A model generated the notes under the pieces. The model was not told the origin of the DNA. It ran no database searches and worked only from the letters and a program-made list of their open reading frames with translations. From Desulfobulbaceae bacterium (lineage in GTDB: Bacteria; Desulfobacterota; Desulfobulbia; Desulfobulbales; SURF-16): a stretch of 5,615 bases of DNA. A program made the position numbers and the translations under genes. Location: positions 1 to 5,615 of the forward strand of contig JANTFJ010000192.1 in NCBI GenBank assembly GCA_024763495.1, read 5' to 3'. Below, one piece after another: positions 1 to 5,615 of this stretch (the stretch's first letter is position 1; every line of letters starts with the position of its first letter).

Positions 1-80
1 ATCGCGAGCGTTGAAACGGGCACATGGCGGCATCCCTGAAACGCTTACAGGCCGTGCCTTCTCAAAAGTCAAGGTGTGGT

Positions 81-1766
81 TTATTGATCGCTATCTACCT
101 GACTGTCGGCCAGAAAAATTATTTTCCGATATCCCATCAGGCCCTCATCTTTTTCCGCCAGGAAACAGATTATTCCTTCCTGCCCTGAGCCGAATCCGGC
201 AGCTTCCAGAACTTTTGAAGAAAATCGCAGAAAAACCGATCGTTTAAAAAAAATATTTCTGGTTTTATAGGTGTAGTAGGGGAGAAAATTCTGGGCCATA
301 TTGTTCCAGAGATGTTTTTTCTCCCGGTTGAAATTTTCATTTTCCAGGTGTTTGGGCAGGAAGGCATGGCCTGAGCGCAGCCAGTCGAAAGTCAATAACT
401 CTCTTAAGATTTTTGCTGCCGGCTGATTTTTGCTATGGGCCAGCAGCAGGGAACTCATCAGCTCCTGGGTAGGGGAACGTTCGAAAAAACCTTCTGCCTG
501 ACAGCGAGCCGATAATTCCATGAAAAAAAGAAAAAAATCATCATGTCCAGTCAGGATAAAGGAAAAAAAGGTTTTAAAAAAACGATTATTGAAAAAAGCC
601 TCCACACATTCTCCGAACCGGAATAGTTTCTTTAATTCTTCATGCGTCAACCAGTTGTTTGCCAGCACTTCGTATGGTGGTTGACCGCAGTTTACCAGCC
701 CATGTTCAGGCTCATTACTTAACGGCGTTCCCGGCAGGATTTTCAGCAAACCCATTTGAATATAATGAGGAAACAGGGCAAAGGTGTCGTTAAAAGAGCG
801 GCGGAATGTTGCCATTGTCTCCTGGGGCAGACCAAGAATAAGATCAACATGAAGATGAATATTGTCAAGCCGGCTCAGCCTGGCAATATTGGCCAGGGCC
901 GGAGCCATATCAGTTGTTCGCCTGATAGCGGCCAGGGTGGGCGGGTTGGTTGACTGGAGACCGATTTCAAACTGAAAGCGCCCCACTGGTACCTTGGCGA
1001 GAAAGGTGAACATTTCCTCGGTAAAACGATCCGGGGCAATTTCAAAATGGCAGCAGGTGTCCGGGGCATGTTCCAGGAGAAAACGCCAGATGGCCAGAGC
1101 TCGTTCAGGACTGATGTTAAACGTCCGGTCAATAAAACGCAAAGTCCCGGGCTTATGGGCAAGTATCAGTCCCAACTCTGCCTTGACGGTCGTTATATCC
1201 TGGAGCCGTACACCTTTTTCTGCGGCGGAAAGACAATATGAACATGAATAAGGGCAGCCCCGTGATGATTCATAGTAGACATGGCGGTTGTTCAGGTGGA
1301 GGCGGAAATCCTCCTTCCGGTAAGGCAGGGAAAATTTATTGCCTGAACCGCCATTGTAAAATTTTTTCAGTTTGTTGGCCTGCAGGTCTTTATAAAAGGA
1401 GGAAGGTACCCCTTCGATTTCTCCCCTGACCACAGTACAGTGTTTCGGCAGCAGTTCATCCGGCAGGTAGGAGACCTGGGGGCCGCCCAGGATAATCATG
1501 GTGGTCGGCAGAATACGTTTAATGTCGGCTGCCAGCCGGAAGATACGAGAACTGTTCCAGATATAAACCGAGAAAAAAATTGCCTGGGGCTGGTGGGAGG
1601 TTATGCGGGCCAGGGTAATAAAATAGGGATCATTAATGGTGTATTGCCTGAGCTTGAGATCAGCCCGGGGAAGATTACGAAGTAACTCGTTGCGCAGATA
1701 AAACAGGCTCAGGCAGGAATGGGTATAACGGCTGTTTACGGCAATCAGTTTGCCTTGAAAAGGCAT
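81..1766 (-). CDS. B12-binding domain radical SAM protein with DUF4080-like C-terminus
   Basis: This 561-residue protein has three visible parts. The N-terminal region (about 5-125) looks like a cobalamin-binding Rossmann fold, opening with an AVNSRYTHSCLSLFYL segment and carrying ILGGPQVSYLPDELL near 92-106. The radical SAM core (about 163-350) has the CX3CX2C cluster motif with C171, C175 and C178, which should bind a 4Fe-4S cluster and S-adenosylmethionine. It continues with FEIGLQSTN at 266-274 and DLILGLPQET at 308-317. The C-terminal part, with LLTFDWLRSG near 457-466, resembles DUF4080. No classical DXHXXG cobalamin motif was seen. The substrate is unknown; it is probably a cytosolic oxygen-sensitive enzyme. 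ATG at 1766 is preceded only by a weak GGAA (1778-1775) and a three-codon AUG-GAA-UUG-stop. It begins 29 bp after the helicase stop, so the two are probably co-transcribed. Residues 391-415 contain 11 Phe, encoded by long T runs. The family call is firm; the function is not known. Confidence 0.9.
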   Translation of the reverse strand: MPFQGKLIAVNSRYTHSCLSLFYLRNELLRNLPRADLKLRQYTINDPYFITLARITSHQPQAIFFSVYIWNSSRIFRLAADIKRILPTTMIILGGPQVSYLPDELLPKHCTVVRGEIEGVPSSFYKDLQANKLKKFYNGGSGNKFSLPYRKEDFRLHLNNRHVYYESSRGCPYSCSYCLSAAEKGVRLQDITTVKAELGLILAHKPGTLRFIDRTFNISPERALAIWRFLLEHAPDTCCHFEIAPDRFTEEMFTFLAKVPVGRFQFEIGLQSTNPPTLAAIRRTTDMAPALANIARLSRLDNIHLHVDLILGLPQETMATFRRSFNDTFALFPHYIQMGLLKILPGTPLSNEPEHGLVNCGQPPYEVLANNWLTHEELKKLFRFGECVEAFFNNRFFKTFFSFILTGHDDFFLFFMELSARCQAEGFFERSPTQELMSSLLLAHSKNQPAAKILRELLTFDWLRSGHAFLPKHLENENFNREKKHLWNNMAQNFLPYYTYKTRNIFFKRSVFLRFSSKVLEAAGFGSGQEGIICFLAEKDEGLMGYRKIIFLADSQVDSDQ

Positions 1767-1795
1767 TTTTACAATTCCATAAATTACTTATATAA

Positions 1796-3280
1796 TTATT
1801 TTTTTTTCTGGCTCCGCTGTCTTGTCGGTCTGCGCGGCCTGCTGTGGTTTGTTTTTTTCTTTTTTACGGCATTTTCAGGCAGGGTCAGCCATTCTTCAGG
1901 AGGTTCGGTACACGGCAGTTTCTGGCCAAGGTATTCCTCTATTTCAGGGAGATAAAACGCTCCTTCCTCGCAGGCAAAGCTGATCGATGTGCCGCTTTTC
2001 CCGGCCCGGCCTGTTCTGCCGATCCGGTGGACGTAATCTTCCGCTTCGTAAGGCAGGGTAAAGTTGATGACATGGCTGACATCGTCTATATGAATTCCCC
2101 GGCCCGCAACATCAGTAGCCACCAGCACCCTTATCTTGCCGGCCTTGAAATCTTCCAGGGTTTTGATCCTTTTTTTCTGGGGCACATCGCCGGAAAGCAG
2201 CGAACAGTTGATGGCACAGCGTTTAAGCATATCGGTTAATTTGCGGGTTTCATCCTTGCGGTTGCAGAAGATAATTACCCGTTCCAGATTTTTACTGGTA
2301 ATTACATTATAAAGGAGCGGGTATTTTTGTTCCGTTGTAACCAGGTAAACAATCTGTTCCACACTGTCGACCGCCACCTGTTCCGGTTCAATTTCGACCA
2401 GAACCGGATCTTTCGTCCATTGGGCTGCCAGGTTGTTGACCTCCGGGGTCAGGGTGGCGCTGAACAGTAAAGTCTGGCGGCGTGCCTTGCCCGGCAGGCT
2501 GTAAATTATCTGCCTGACATCCGGAATAAAACCCATGTCAAGCATCCGGTCAGCCTCGTCAATTACAAAGATTTCCACCTTGCTTAAATCAATTATCCGT
2601 CGCCGTTTGAAATCAAGAAGACGGCCCGGGGTCGCAACCACAATGTCACAGCGTCCTTGCTCAAGCTCTTCCTGCTGTTTCTGGTAATCCATGCCGCCAT
2701 AGACCGCGACAATAGATATGTCGGCATAGCGGCCCAGTAAACGGCCATCCTCGGCAATCTGCATGACCAGTTCCCTGGTAGGAGCAATGATTAAGGCGCC
2801 GGGACAGGCTTTTGGGGTCTGGGGAGAACGTTCCTCGGTTAAAAAACGGGTCAGGATGGTGATTAAAAAGGCGGCTGATTTGCCGGTGCCGGTTTGAGCC
2901 CGGCCCAGGGCATCCTTGCCGGCCAGGGTTTTATCCAGGACATCAGCCTGGATGGGAGTGCAGTAGGAGAATTTCAGTTCGGCAATGCCGTGCATAATCT
3001 GCCGGGGAATAGCAAAATCATGAAATCTTTTTTTGTCTTCCTGAACAGGAACTTTAAATTGTTCTATTGACCAGGATTTATCGTCTATAAACGAATGTGT
3101 TTCCGGGACGTTTTTTTTCTTCTGGGCTGGACGGGGTTTATTTTTTCTCCCGGCAGGGGAGGGTGCTTTTTTTTCTTTCAGCACCGGCAGACCGAAAATA
3201 GGACCTGTTACAATATAGGTTGAACTGTTTTCATCCTGATTGCGAGAAGGATCAGCGGAAGAAGAAGATTTTTTTTTCAT
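1796..3280 (-). CDS. DEAD-box ATP-dependent RNA helicase (RhlB/RhlE-like)
   Basis: This 494-residue cytosolic superfamily 2 helicase unwinds or remodels RNA using ATP. All core motifs are present in order: Q motif (F104, CTPIQ at 107-111), motif I AQTGTGKS (128-135), Ia PTRE (167-170), Ib TPGR (217-220), motif II DEAD (241-244), motif III SAT (274-276), IV VIIFCN (335-340), V ATDVAGRGI (388-396) and VI HRIGRTGR (418-425). The first 85 or so residues are Lys/Ser/Pro-rich and probably disordered. The tail from about residue 471 is strongly basic (KKKK, RPRRPTRQRSQKKK), typical of added RNA affinity. The CTPIQ form of the Q motif recalls RhlB, but the subfamily is not settled. No clear Shine-Dalgarno sequence precedes ATG 3280. 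The gene opens and closes with 9-A runs coding KKK. It lies downstream of the terminated tRNA-Cys unit, so it probably has its own promoter, and it leads into the radical SAM gene. Confidence 0.96.
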   Translation of the reverse strand: MKKKSSSSADPSRNQDENSSTYIVTGPIFGLPVLKEKKAPSPAGRKNKPRPAQKKKNVPETHSFIDDKSWSIEQFKVPVQEDKKRFHDFAIPRQIMHGIAELKFSYCTPIQADVLDKTLAGKDALGRAQTGTGKSAAFLITILTRFLTEERSPQTPKACPGALIIAPTRELVMQIAEDGRLLGRYADISIVAVYGGMDYQKQQEELEQGRCDIVVATPGRLLDFKRRRIIDLSKVEIFVIDEADRMLDMGFIPDVRQIIYSLPGKARRQTLLFSATLTPEVNNLAAQWTKDPVLVEIEPEQVAVDSVEQIVYLVTTEQKYPLLYNVITSKNLERVIIFCNRKDETRKLTDMLKRCAINCSLLSGDVPQKKRIKTLEDFKAGKIRVLVATDVAGRGIHIDDVSHVINFTLPYEAEDYVHRIGRTGRAGKSGTSISFACEEGAFYLPEIEEYLGQKLPCTEPPEEWLTLPENAVKKKKTNHSRPRRPTRQRSQKKK

Positions 3281-3444
3281 GTTTTAATTATTCAGGTCGG
3301 CTGATAAATTACCCGTAACCCTGAACCGTGACTGGTCAGGAATGTTTTATACGCGTGATTAATACAAATGCTATACAGCCGGATTGCGCACAGGTAAGCG
3401 CGGACGCCGGATGAAGTGCGGCTGAACAGCTATATATCTGGTAT
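3281..3444 (-). other. Helicase upstream spacer, probable leader/promoter region
   Basis: This gap between the tRNA-Cys terminator and the helicase start should hold the helicase promoter, because the terminator closes the tRNA unit. The best -10-like hexamer on the minus strand is TATAAA at 3351-3346, about 66 bp before the ATG, but I find no convincing -35 box at 16-18 bp from it. The upstream half is occupied by the inverted repeat listed separately. No ribosome-binding site is visible before ATG 3280; the sequence there is AT-rich (AATAATTAAAAC). No small gene is supported. Confidence 0.4.
3370..3430 (-). repeat. Imperfect inverted repeat, possible RNA hairpin
   Basis: The arms are 3419-3430 and 3370-3381 (12 nt each) around a 37-nt centre. 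Read as minus-strand RNA, 11 of 12 positions pair (GCUGUUCAGCCG with CGGCUGUAUAGC), including one G-U wobble and a single U-U mismatch. Read as plus-strand RNA only 10 of 12 pair, so the minus strand folds better. The centre can form a second small hairpin, CGCGC-UUACCU-GUGCG. No T tract follows, so it is not an intrinsic terminator. It sits between the tRNA-Cys terminator and the helicase start, about 90 bp upstream of the helicase ATG. It could be an mRNA leader structure, an operator dyad, a small RNA or chance. Confidence 0.45.
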
Positions 3445-3480
3445 AAAAAAAAGGGTTAGTCCCAAAATCGACTAACCCTT
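3445..3480 (-). terminator. Intrinsic terminator of tRNA-Cys
   Basis: On the minus strand this is a perfect 11-bp stem, AAGGGTTAGTC (3480-3470) with GACTAACCCTT (3461-3451), around an 8-nt loop. It is followed by six more T residues, giving a run of eight with the two at the stem base. It starts 9 bp beyond the encoded CCA end of the tRNA, so it should define the precursor 3' end and separate the tRNA unit from the helicase gene. The plus strand has no T tract after the stem, so it is one-directional. Confidence 0.93.
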
Positions 3481-3488
3481 GAATTAGC

Positions 3489-3564
3489 TGGAGGCGGCGA
3501 TCGGAGTCGAACCGATGAATAATGGTTTTGCAGACCACTGCCTTAGCCACTTGGCTACGCCGCC
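3489..3564 (-). tRNA. tRNA-Cys (anticodon GCA), CCA encoded
   Basis: The minus strand folds into a complete cloverleaf. The acceptor stem is GGCGGCG (3564-3558) with CGCCGCC (3499-3493). The D arm has a 3-bp stem. The anticodon arm is GTGGT-CTGCAAA-ACCAT with anticodon GCA at 3531-3529, reading UGC and UGU. The variable loop is short (5 nt), and the T arm is ATCGG-TTCGACT-CCGAT. The discriminator base is U73 (position 3492), a known cysteine identity element, and CCA is encoded at 3491-3489. It charges cysteine for translation. It appears as a single-gene unit with its own promoter upstream and terminator 9 bp downstream. The anticodon stem closes with one G-U pair; otherwise nothing is unusual. 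Confidence 0.98.
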
Positions 3565-3593
3565 GATAGTAATAAACTGATAATGAGCGGGCA

Positions 3594-3622
3594 ATCTTAA
3601 ACCCTGAATCTTTTTTTGACAA
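3594..3622 (-). promoter_or_regulatory. Predicted sigma70-type promoter of tRNA-Cys
   Basis: On the minus strand a -35 box TTGTCA (3622-3617, 5 of 6 to consensus) is followed after exactly 17 bp by TAAGAT (3599-3594, 4 of 6). Transcription would start near 3587, giving a leader of about 22 nt before the mature tRNA 5' end for RNase P to remove. The bases after the -10 box (TGCCCGC) are GC-rich, as in stable-RNA promoters under stringent control. This is inference from position and match; the start site is not shown. Confidence 0.65.
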
Positions 3623-3734
3623 GAAAAATGTTTACAGTTCTCGCAAAAACTGGCAAACAGACGTAAAGTAAGTTTTCATATTTCAGCGATGCACTACTGG
3701 AAATAATTAATTCTACCTCAAAAATAATTTATTT
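3623..3734 (+). other. AT-rich rnc upstream region with weak dyad
   Basis: This stretch lies between the divergent tRNA-Cys promoter and the rnc start and should contain the rnc promoter and leader. A TTGACA hexamer reads on the plus strand at 3616-3621, overlapping the opposing tRNA -35 box, but no acceptable -10 box lies 16-18 bp beyond it, so I do not call a promoter. An imperfect dyad occurs at 3629-3659: TGTTT-a-CAGTT, 8-nt loop, AACTG-gc-AAACA (10 pairs). RNase III mRNAs in some bacteria carry a leader hairpin cut by RNase III itself, but nothing shows that this one is transcribed or cut. No Shine-Dalgarno sequence precedes the start codon. Confidence 0.35.
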
Positions 3735-4469
3735 ATGATTTTAAGACTGTTAGACAAAAATAGAAAACAGGTAACCGAGCTTGAAAATCGGCTGTCCTAT
3801 AAGTTTGCCGATCCCGCCTTGTTGCTTCAGGCCTTAATCCATCGTTCATATTCCTTTGAGCAGGGGCGTCAGCTTGAGAAAGACAACGAAACACTGGAAT
3901 TTCTAGGTGACGCGGTGTTGGATTTAACAGTGGGCTATGTTCTTTTTAAAATGTTTCCGTTGATGAAAGAAGGAGATCTGACCAGGCTGCGTTCCGCCCT
4001 GGTCAAGGAAAGTCATCTGGCGATTATGGCCAGGGAACTTGATCTTGGCTCTCATATCCTGCTTGGCAAGGGGGAGGACGCCTCTAATGGCCGGGACAAA
4101 CCCTCAATCCTGTCCTGCGCTTTTGAAGCAGTCATGGGAGCGATATTTCTTGATGGGGGCTATGAAGCTGCCATGGCTGTGGTTGATCGCAATGTTGTCC
4201 CCTGGATTAAGCAGCGGAAGGAAACCCTGCGCAATGCCGATGCCAAAAGCCTTCTCCAGGAAATGATCCAGGAAAAATTTAACCAGGGCCCTTCCTATGT
4301 ACTGGAAAAGGCGGAAGGCCCTGATCATGATAAACTGTTTACGGTTTTAGTCTGTTTTCGCAAGGTAAACATGGGCCGGGGAACGGCAAAGAATAAAAAA
4401 GAGGCTGAACAAAAGGCAGCGGCAGCGGCTATTAAAAAATTTGAAAATTTTGTTTTTGATGATGAATAG
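3735..4469 (+). CDS. rnc: Ribonuclease III
   Basis: This 244-residue protein has normal family length and two domains: the nuclease domain (about 14-162) and a C-terminal double-stranded RNA-binding domain (about 170-237, with GPSYVLEKAEGPDH and a Lys/Ala-rich last helix). It cuts double-stranded RNA as a homodimer, maturing rRNA precursors and some mRNAs in the cytosol. The signature NETLEFLGDAVLDL supplies E52, E55 and D59, matching E. coli E38, E41 and D45. E131 matches E117. The residue expected to match Asp114 is C128 (SILSCAFEA), which is unusual for a metal ligand. ATG 3735 is the first start after an in-frame stop at 3708-3710 and gives the usual short lead into the LENRLSYKF segment, although no ribosome-binding site is visible. 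It is the first gene of a likely three-gene operon. Identity is firm; full catalytic strength is uncertain because of C128. Confidence 0.97.
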   Translation: MILRLLDKNRKQVTELENRLSYKFADPALLLQALIHRSYSFEQGRQLEKDNETLEFLGDAVLDLTVGYVLFKMFPLMKEGDLTRLRSALVKESHLAIMARELDLGSHILLGKGEDASNGRDKPSILSCAFEAVMGAIFLDGGYEAAMAVVDRNVVPWIKQRKETLRNADAKSLLQEMIQEKFNQGPSYVLEKAEGPDHDKLFTVLVCFRKVNMGRGTAKNKKEAEQKAAAAAIKKFENFVFDDE

Positions 4470-4480
4470 ACAGATCTTAC

Positions 4481-4487
4481 GGGGAGG
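4481..4487 (+). promoter_or_regulatory. Strong ribosome-binding site for the MBL-fold gene
   Basis: GGGGAGG lies six bases before ATG 4494, a near-ideal Shine-Dalgarno sequence and spacing. It is the only strong one in the window; the helicase, rnc and Elp3-like starts have none that I can see. It supports the chosen start and suggests that this middle gene of the operon is translated efficiently in its own right. Confidence 0.85.
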
Positions 4488-4493
4488 AAAAAC

Positions 4494-5240
4494 ATGGCCG
4501 GCTATAAAATCCATCCAATAGTGATGGGAACCAAAGTTTTTGACAAAGGCATGATGACTTATCAACATGATTACGGTACGCCTTATACAATTCCGATTTA
4601 CTGCTGGTACCTGGAAGGAGGAGACAAGAAGATCCTGGTTGATACCGGAGAGATGCGTCCTATTCAATCTGAGGATCGGGAAAATAATATTGGCGGCAAA
4701 ATTTATACTTTTGAAGAGGGCCTGGAAAAATGGGGACTTAAGCCTGAAGATATTGATGTGGTAATCCATACTCATCTACATGCCGATCATTGTGAAAATG
4801 ATTACAAATGTTCCAACGCGGTATTTTATATTCATGAAAAGGAACTTGAGACAATCAGCGATCCTCATCCCCTGGATTATCGCTATGTTGAAGACTATAT
4901 TTATGAAATAAGAGAGGCCGATCAGATTAAATCAGTTAACAGTGACCAGGAAATTCTTCCTGGAATTTCAGTAAGTCATACCCCGGCCCATACTCCGGGT
5001 GGTATGACTATCCTGATTGACACTGCCCGTGGCAGGGCCGCGATAACCGGCTTTTGTGTTATTCGGGAAAATTTTGAACCGCCGCCGGCAATCCGGGCCA
5101 TGGAAATGGAGGTAATTCCTCCCGGCACAAATGTCAATACCTATGATGCCTATGATATGATGCTTAAAGTGCGGGATCAGGCTGATATTCTCCTGCCCCT
5201 GCATGAGCCGGAATTTGCCTCGATTGACACCATTGGTTAG
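4494..5240 (+). CDS. MBL-fold metallo-hydrolase, N-acyl homoserine lactonase-like family
   Basis: This 248-residue metallo-beta-lactamase-fold protein is probably a cytosolic metal-dependent hydrolase; no signal peptide is visible. The metal motif HxHxDH is intact as H94, H96, D98 and H99 (HTHLHADH at 92-99). H166 in HTPAHTPGG and H237 in LLPLHEPEF match later histidine ligands. The core strand ILVDTG (47-52) is also typical. The overall pattern fits the AiiA/AttM-like lactonase group, but that family is wide and the substrate cannot be read from sequence, so quorum quenching is not shown. Where AiiA-type enzymes have a bridging Asp after a TG or SG, this protein has ITGFCVIRENF (184-194), with F187 and C188. 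I recall relatives with a similar GFC segment, so this may mark a subfamily. The gene starts 24 bp after rnc behind a strong ribosome-binding site, and its stop is 12 bp before the next gene. Confidence 0.88.
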   Translation: MAGYKIHPIVMGTKVFDKGMMTYQHDYGTPYTIPIYCWYLEGGDKKILVDTGEMRPIQSEDRENNIGGKIYTFEEGLEKWGLKPEDIDVVIHTHLHADHCENDYKCSNAVFYIHEKELETISDPHPLDYRYVEDYIYEIREADQIKSVNSDQEILPGISVSHTPAHTPGGMTILIDTARGRAAITGFCVIRENFEPPPAIRAMEMEVIPPGTNVNTYDAYDMMLKVRDQADILLPLHEPEFASIDTIG

Positions 5241-5252
5241 CGTTTATTCCTG

Positions 5253-5615
5253 ATGACTCCTCTGGTTATTCCTTTTTTTATTCCGCACCAGGGTTGCCCG
5301 CAGCGCTGTATTTTCTGCAACCAGCAGTCAATTACCAGTGTCAGTGCCCGGGCCGGAGCCCTGATGCCTGCTGATATTACCAGGGAAATCAACTGCTGGC
5401 TGAACAGGGTTCAAAAAGGACGGGAGGTGCAGGTTGCTTTTTATGGCGGCAGTTTTACCGGCTTACTTCGCAGCCGCCAGGCGGAACTGCTTGGGGCAGT
5501 GCAGCCGTTTATTGAGCAGGGAGATGTTGACTGCGTCCGTTTGTCAACCCGCCCTGATTATATTGATGATGAAATTGTCGCTTTTTTACAATCTTATCAG
5601 GTCAAAATAGTAGAA
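5253..5615 (+). CDS. Elp3-like radical SAM protein, N-terminal fragment (runs off window)
   Basis: The open frame from ATG 5253 continues without a stop to the last base, giving 121 residues of an incomplete protein. It opens with IPFFIPHQGCPQRCIFCNQQ, a CX3CX2C radical SAM cluster motif with C15, C19 and C22. This is followed by FYGGSFTGL (63-71) and LSTRPDYID (97-105), the pattern of the Elp3/COG1243 radical SAM domain. Full Elp3 enzymes modify tRNA wobble uridines and carry an acetyltransferase domain; shorter bacterial relatives lack that domain and are less well understood. Which form this is cannot be seen here. The start lies 12 bp after the upstream stop in the same frame, and no ribosome-binding site is visible, so translation may be coupled to the MBL-fold gene. 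It is probably the third gene of the rnc operon. Confidence 0.88.
   Translation, partial: MTPLVIPFFIPHQGCPQRCIFCNQQSITSVSARAGALMPADITREINCWLNRVQKGREVQVAFYGGSFTGLLRSRQAELLGAVQPFIEQGDVDCVRLSTRPDYIDDEIVAFLQSYQVKIVE

Noticed and set aside
1..33. Possible start of another minus-strand gene running off the left edge (ATG at 33)
   Set aside because: Only 11 codons are in view and the spacing from any purine-rich site is wrong, so nothing supports it.
11..247. Plus-strand open frame of 78 codons at the left edge
   Set aside because: It overlaps the 3' end of the well-supported radical SAM gene on the other strand and has no recognisable motif or ribosome-binding site.
1844..2239. 131-codon plus-strand open frame inside the helicase gene
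   Set aside because: It is antisense to conserved helicase motifs V and VI; its apparent protein is a shadow of that coding sequence.
3370..3430. Integron attC-like site, suggested by the two-tier inverted repeat
   Set aside because: The conserved RYYYAAC and GTTRRRY core sites are absent, and there is no cassette array or integrase nearby.
3421..3440. LexA-like operator near GCTGAACAGC
   Set aside because: The half-sites are in the wrong order and spacing for a CTGT-N8-ACAG box; the bases are better explained as an arm of the inverted repeat.
3489..3564. tRNA-Cys as an integration site for a mobile element
   Set aside because: No repeat of the tRNA 3' end, integrase or foreign gene occurs in the window; the tRNA is followed directly by its own terminator and a housekeeping helicase.
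3371..3622. 83-codon minus-strand open frame
   Set aside because: It reads straight through the tRNA-Cys gene and its terminator, so it cannot be a normal coding region.
4470..4493. Terminator between rnc and the MBL-fold gene
   Set aside because: The 24-bp gap has no stem followed by a T tract; it holds only the ribosome-binding site.
4347..4775. 142-codon minus-strand open frame across the rnc end and MBL start
   Set aside because: It is antisense to two clear genes, crosses their junction, and shows no family pattern.

Overview
The window reads as an ordinary chromosomal stretch of a Gram-negative bacterium of moderate GC content. The gene set fits best with Desulfobacterota (former Deltaproteobacteria): a DUF4080-type B12-binding radical SAM protein, an Elp3-like short radical SAM protein near rnc, and a metallo-beta-lactamase (MBL)-fold protein of the lactonase-like type. 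This taxonomic guess comes from remembered family distribution, not from a search. No phage, insertion sequence, CRISPR array or plasmid signal is visible.

The layout is divergent around an AT-rich spacer at about 3565-3734. The minus-strand block, in transcription order, is a well-formed tRNA-Cys(GCA) with its own sigma70-type promoter and a strong intrinsic terminator (3564 down to 3445). Next come a 164-bp spacer holding an imperfect inverted repeat, a DEAD-box RNA helicase (3280-1796), and, after only 29 bp, a B12-binding radical SAM protein (1766-81). The helicase and radical SAM genes look co-transcribed. Positions 1-80 lie beyond the radical SAM stop codon and hold nothing I can support.

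The plus-strand block is RNase III (rnc, 3735-4469), an MBL-fold hydrolase with a strong ribosome-binding site (4494-5240), and the N-terminal third or so of an Elp3-like radical SAM protein that starts 12 bp later and runs off the right edge (5253-5615). Short gaps and the lack of a terminator make these three a likely operon.

Several products act on RNA: RNase III processes double-stranded RNA, the DEAD-box protein remodels RNA, the Elp3-like protein resembles tRNA wobble-uridine modification enzymes, and one gene is a tRNA. I see no novel multi-gene system. The points most worth checking are residue-level: an RNase III with Cys where a metal-binding Asp is expected, an MBL-fold protein whose usual bridging Asp is replaced by a Gly-Phe-Cys segment, and a structured element between the tRNA terminator and the helicase gene.
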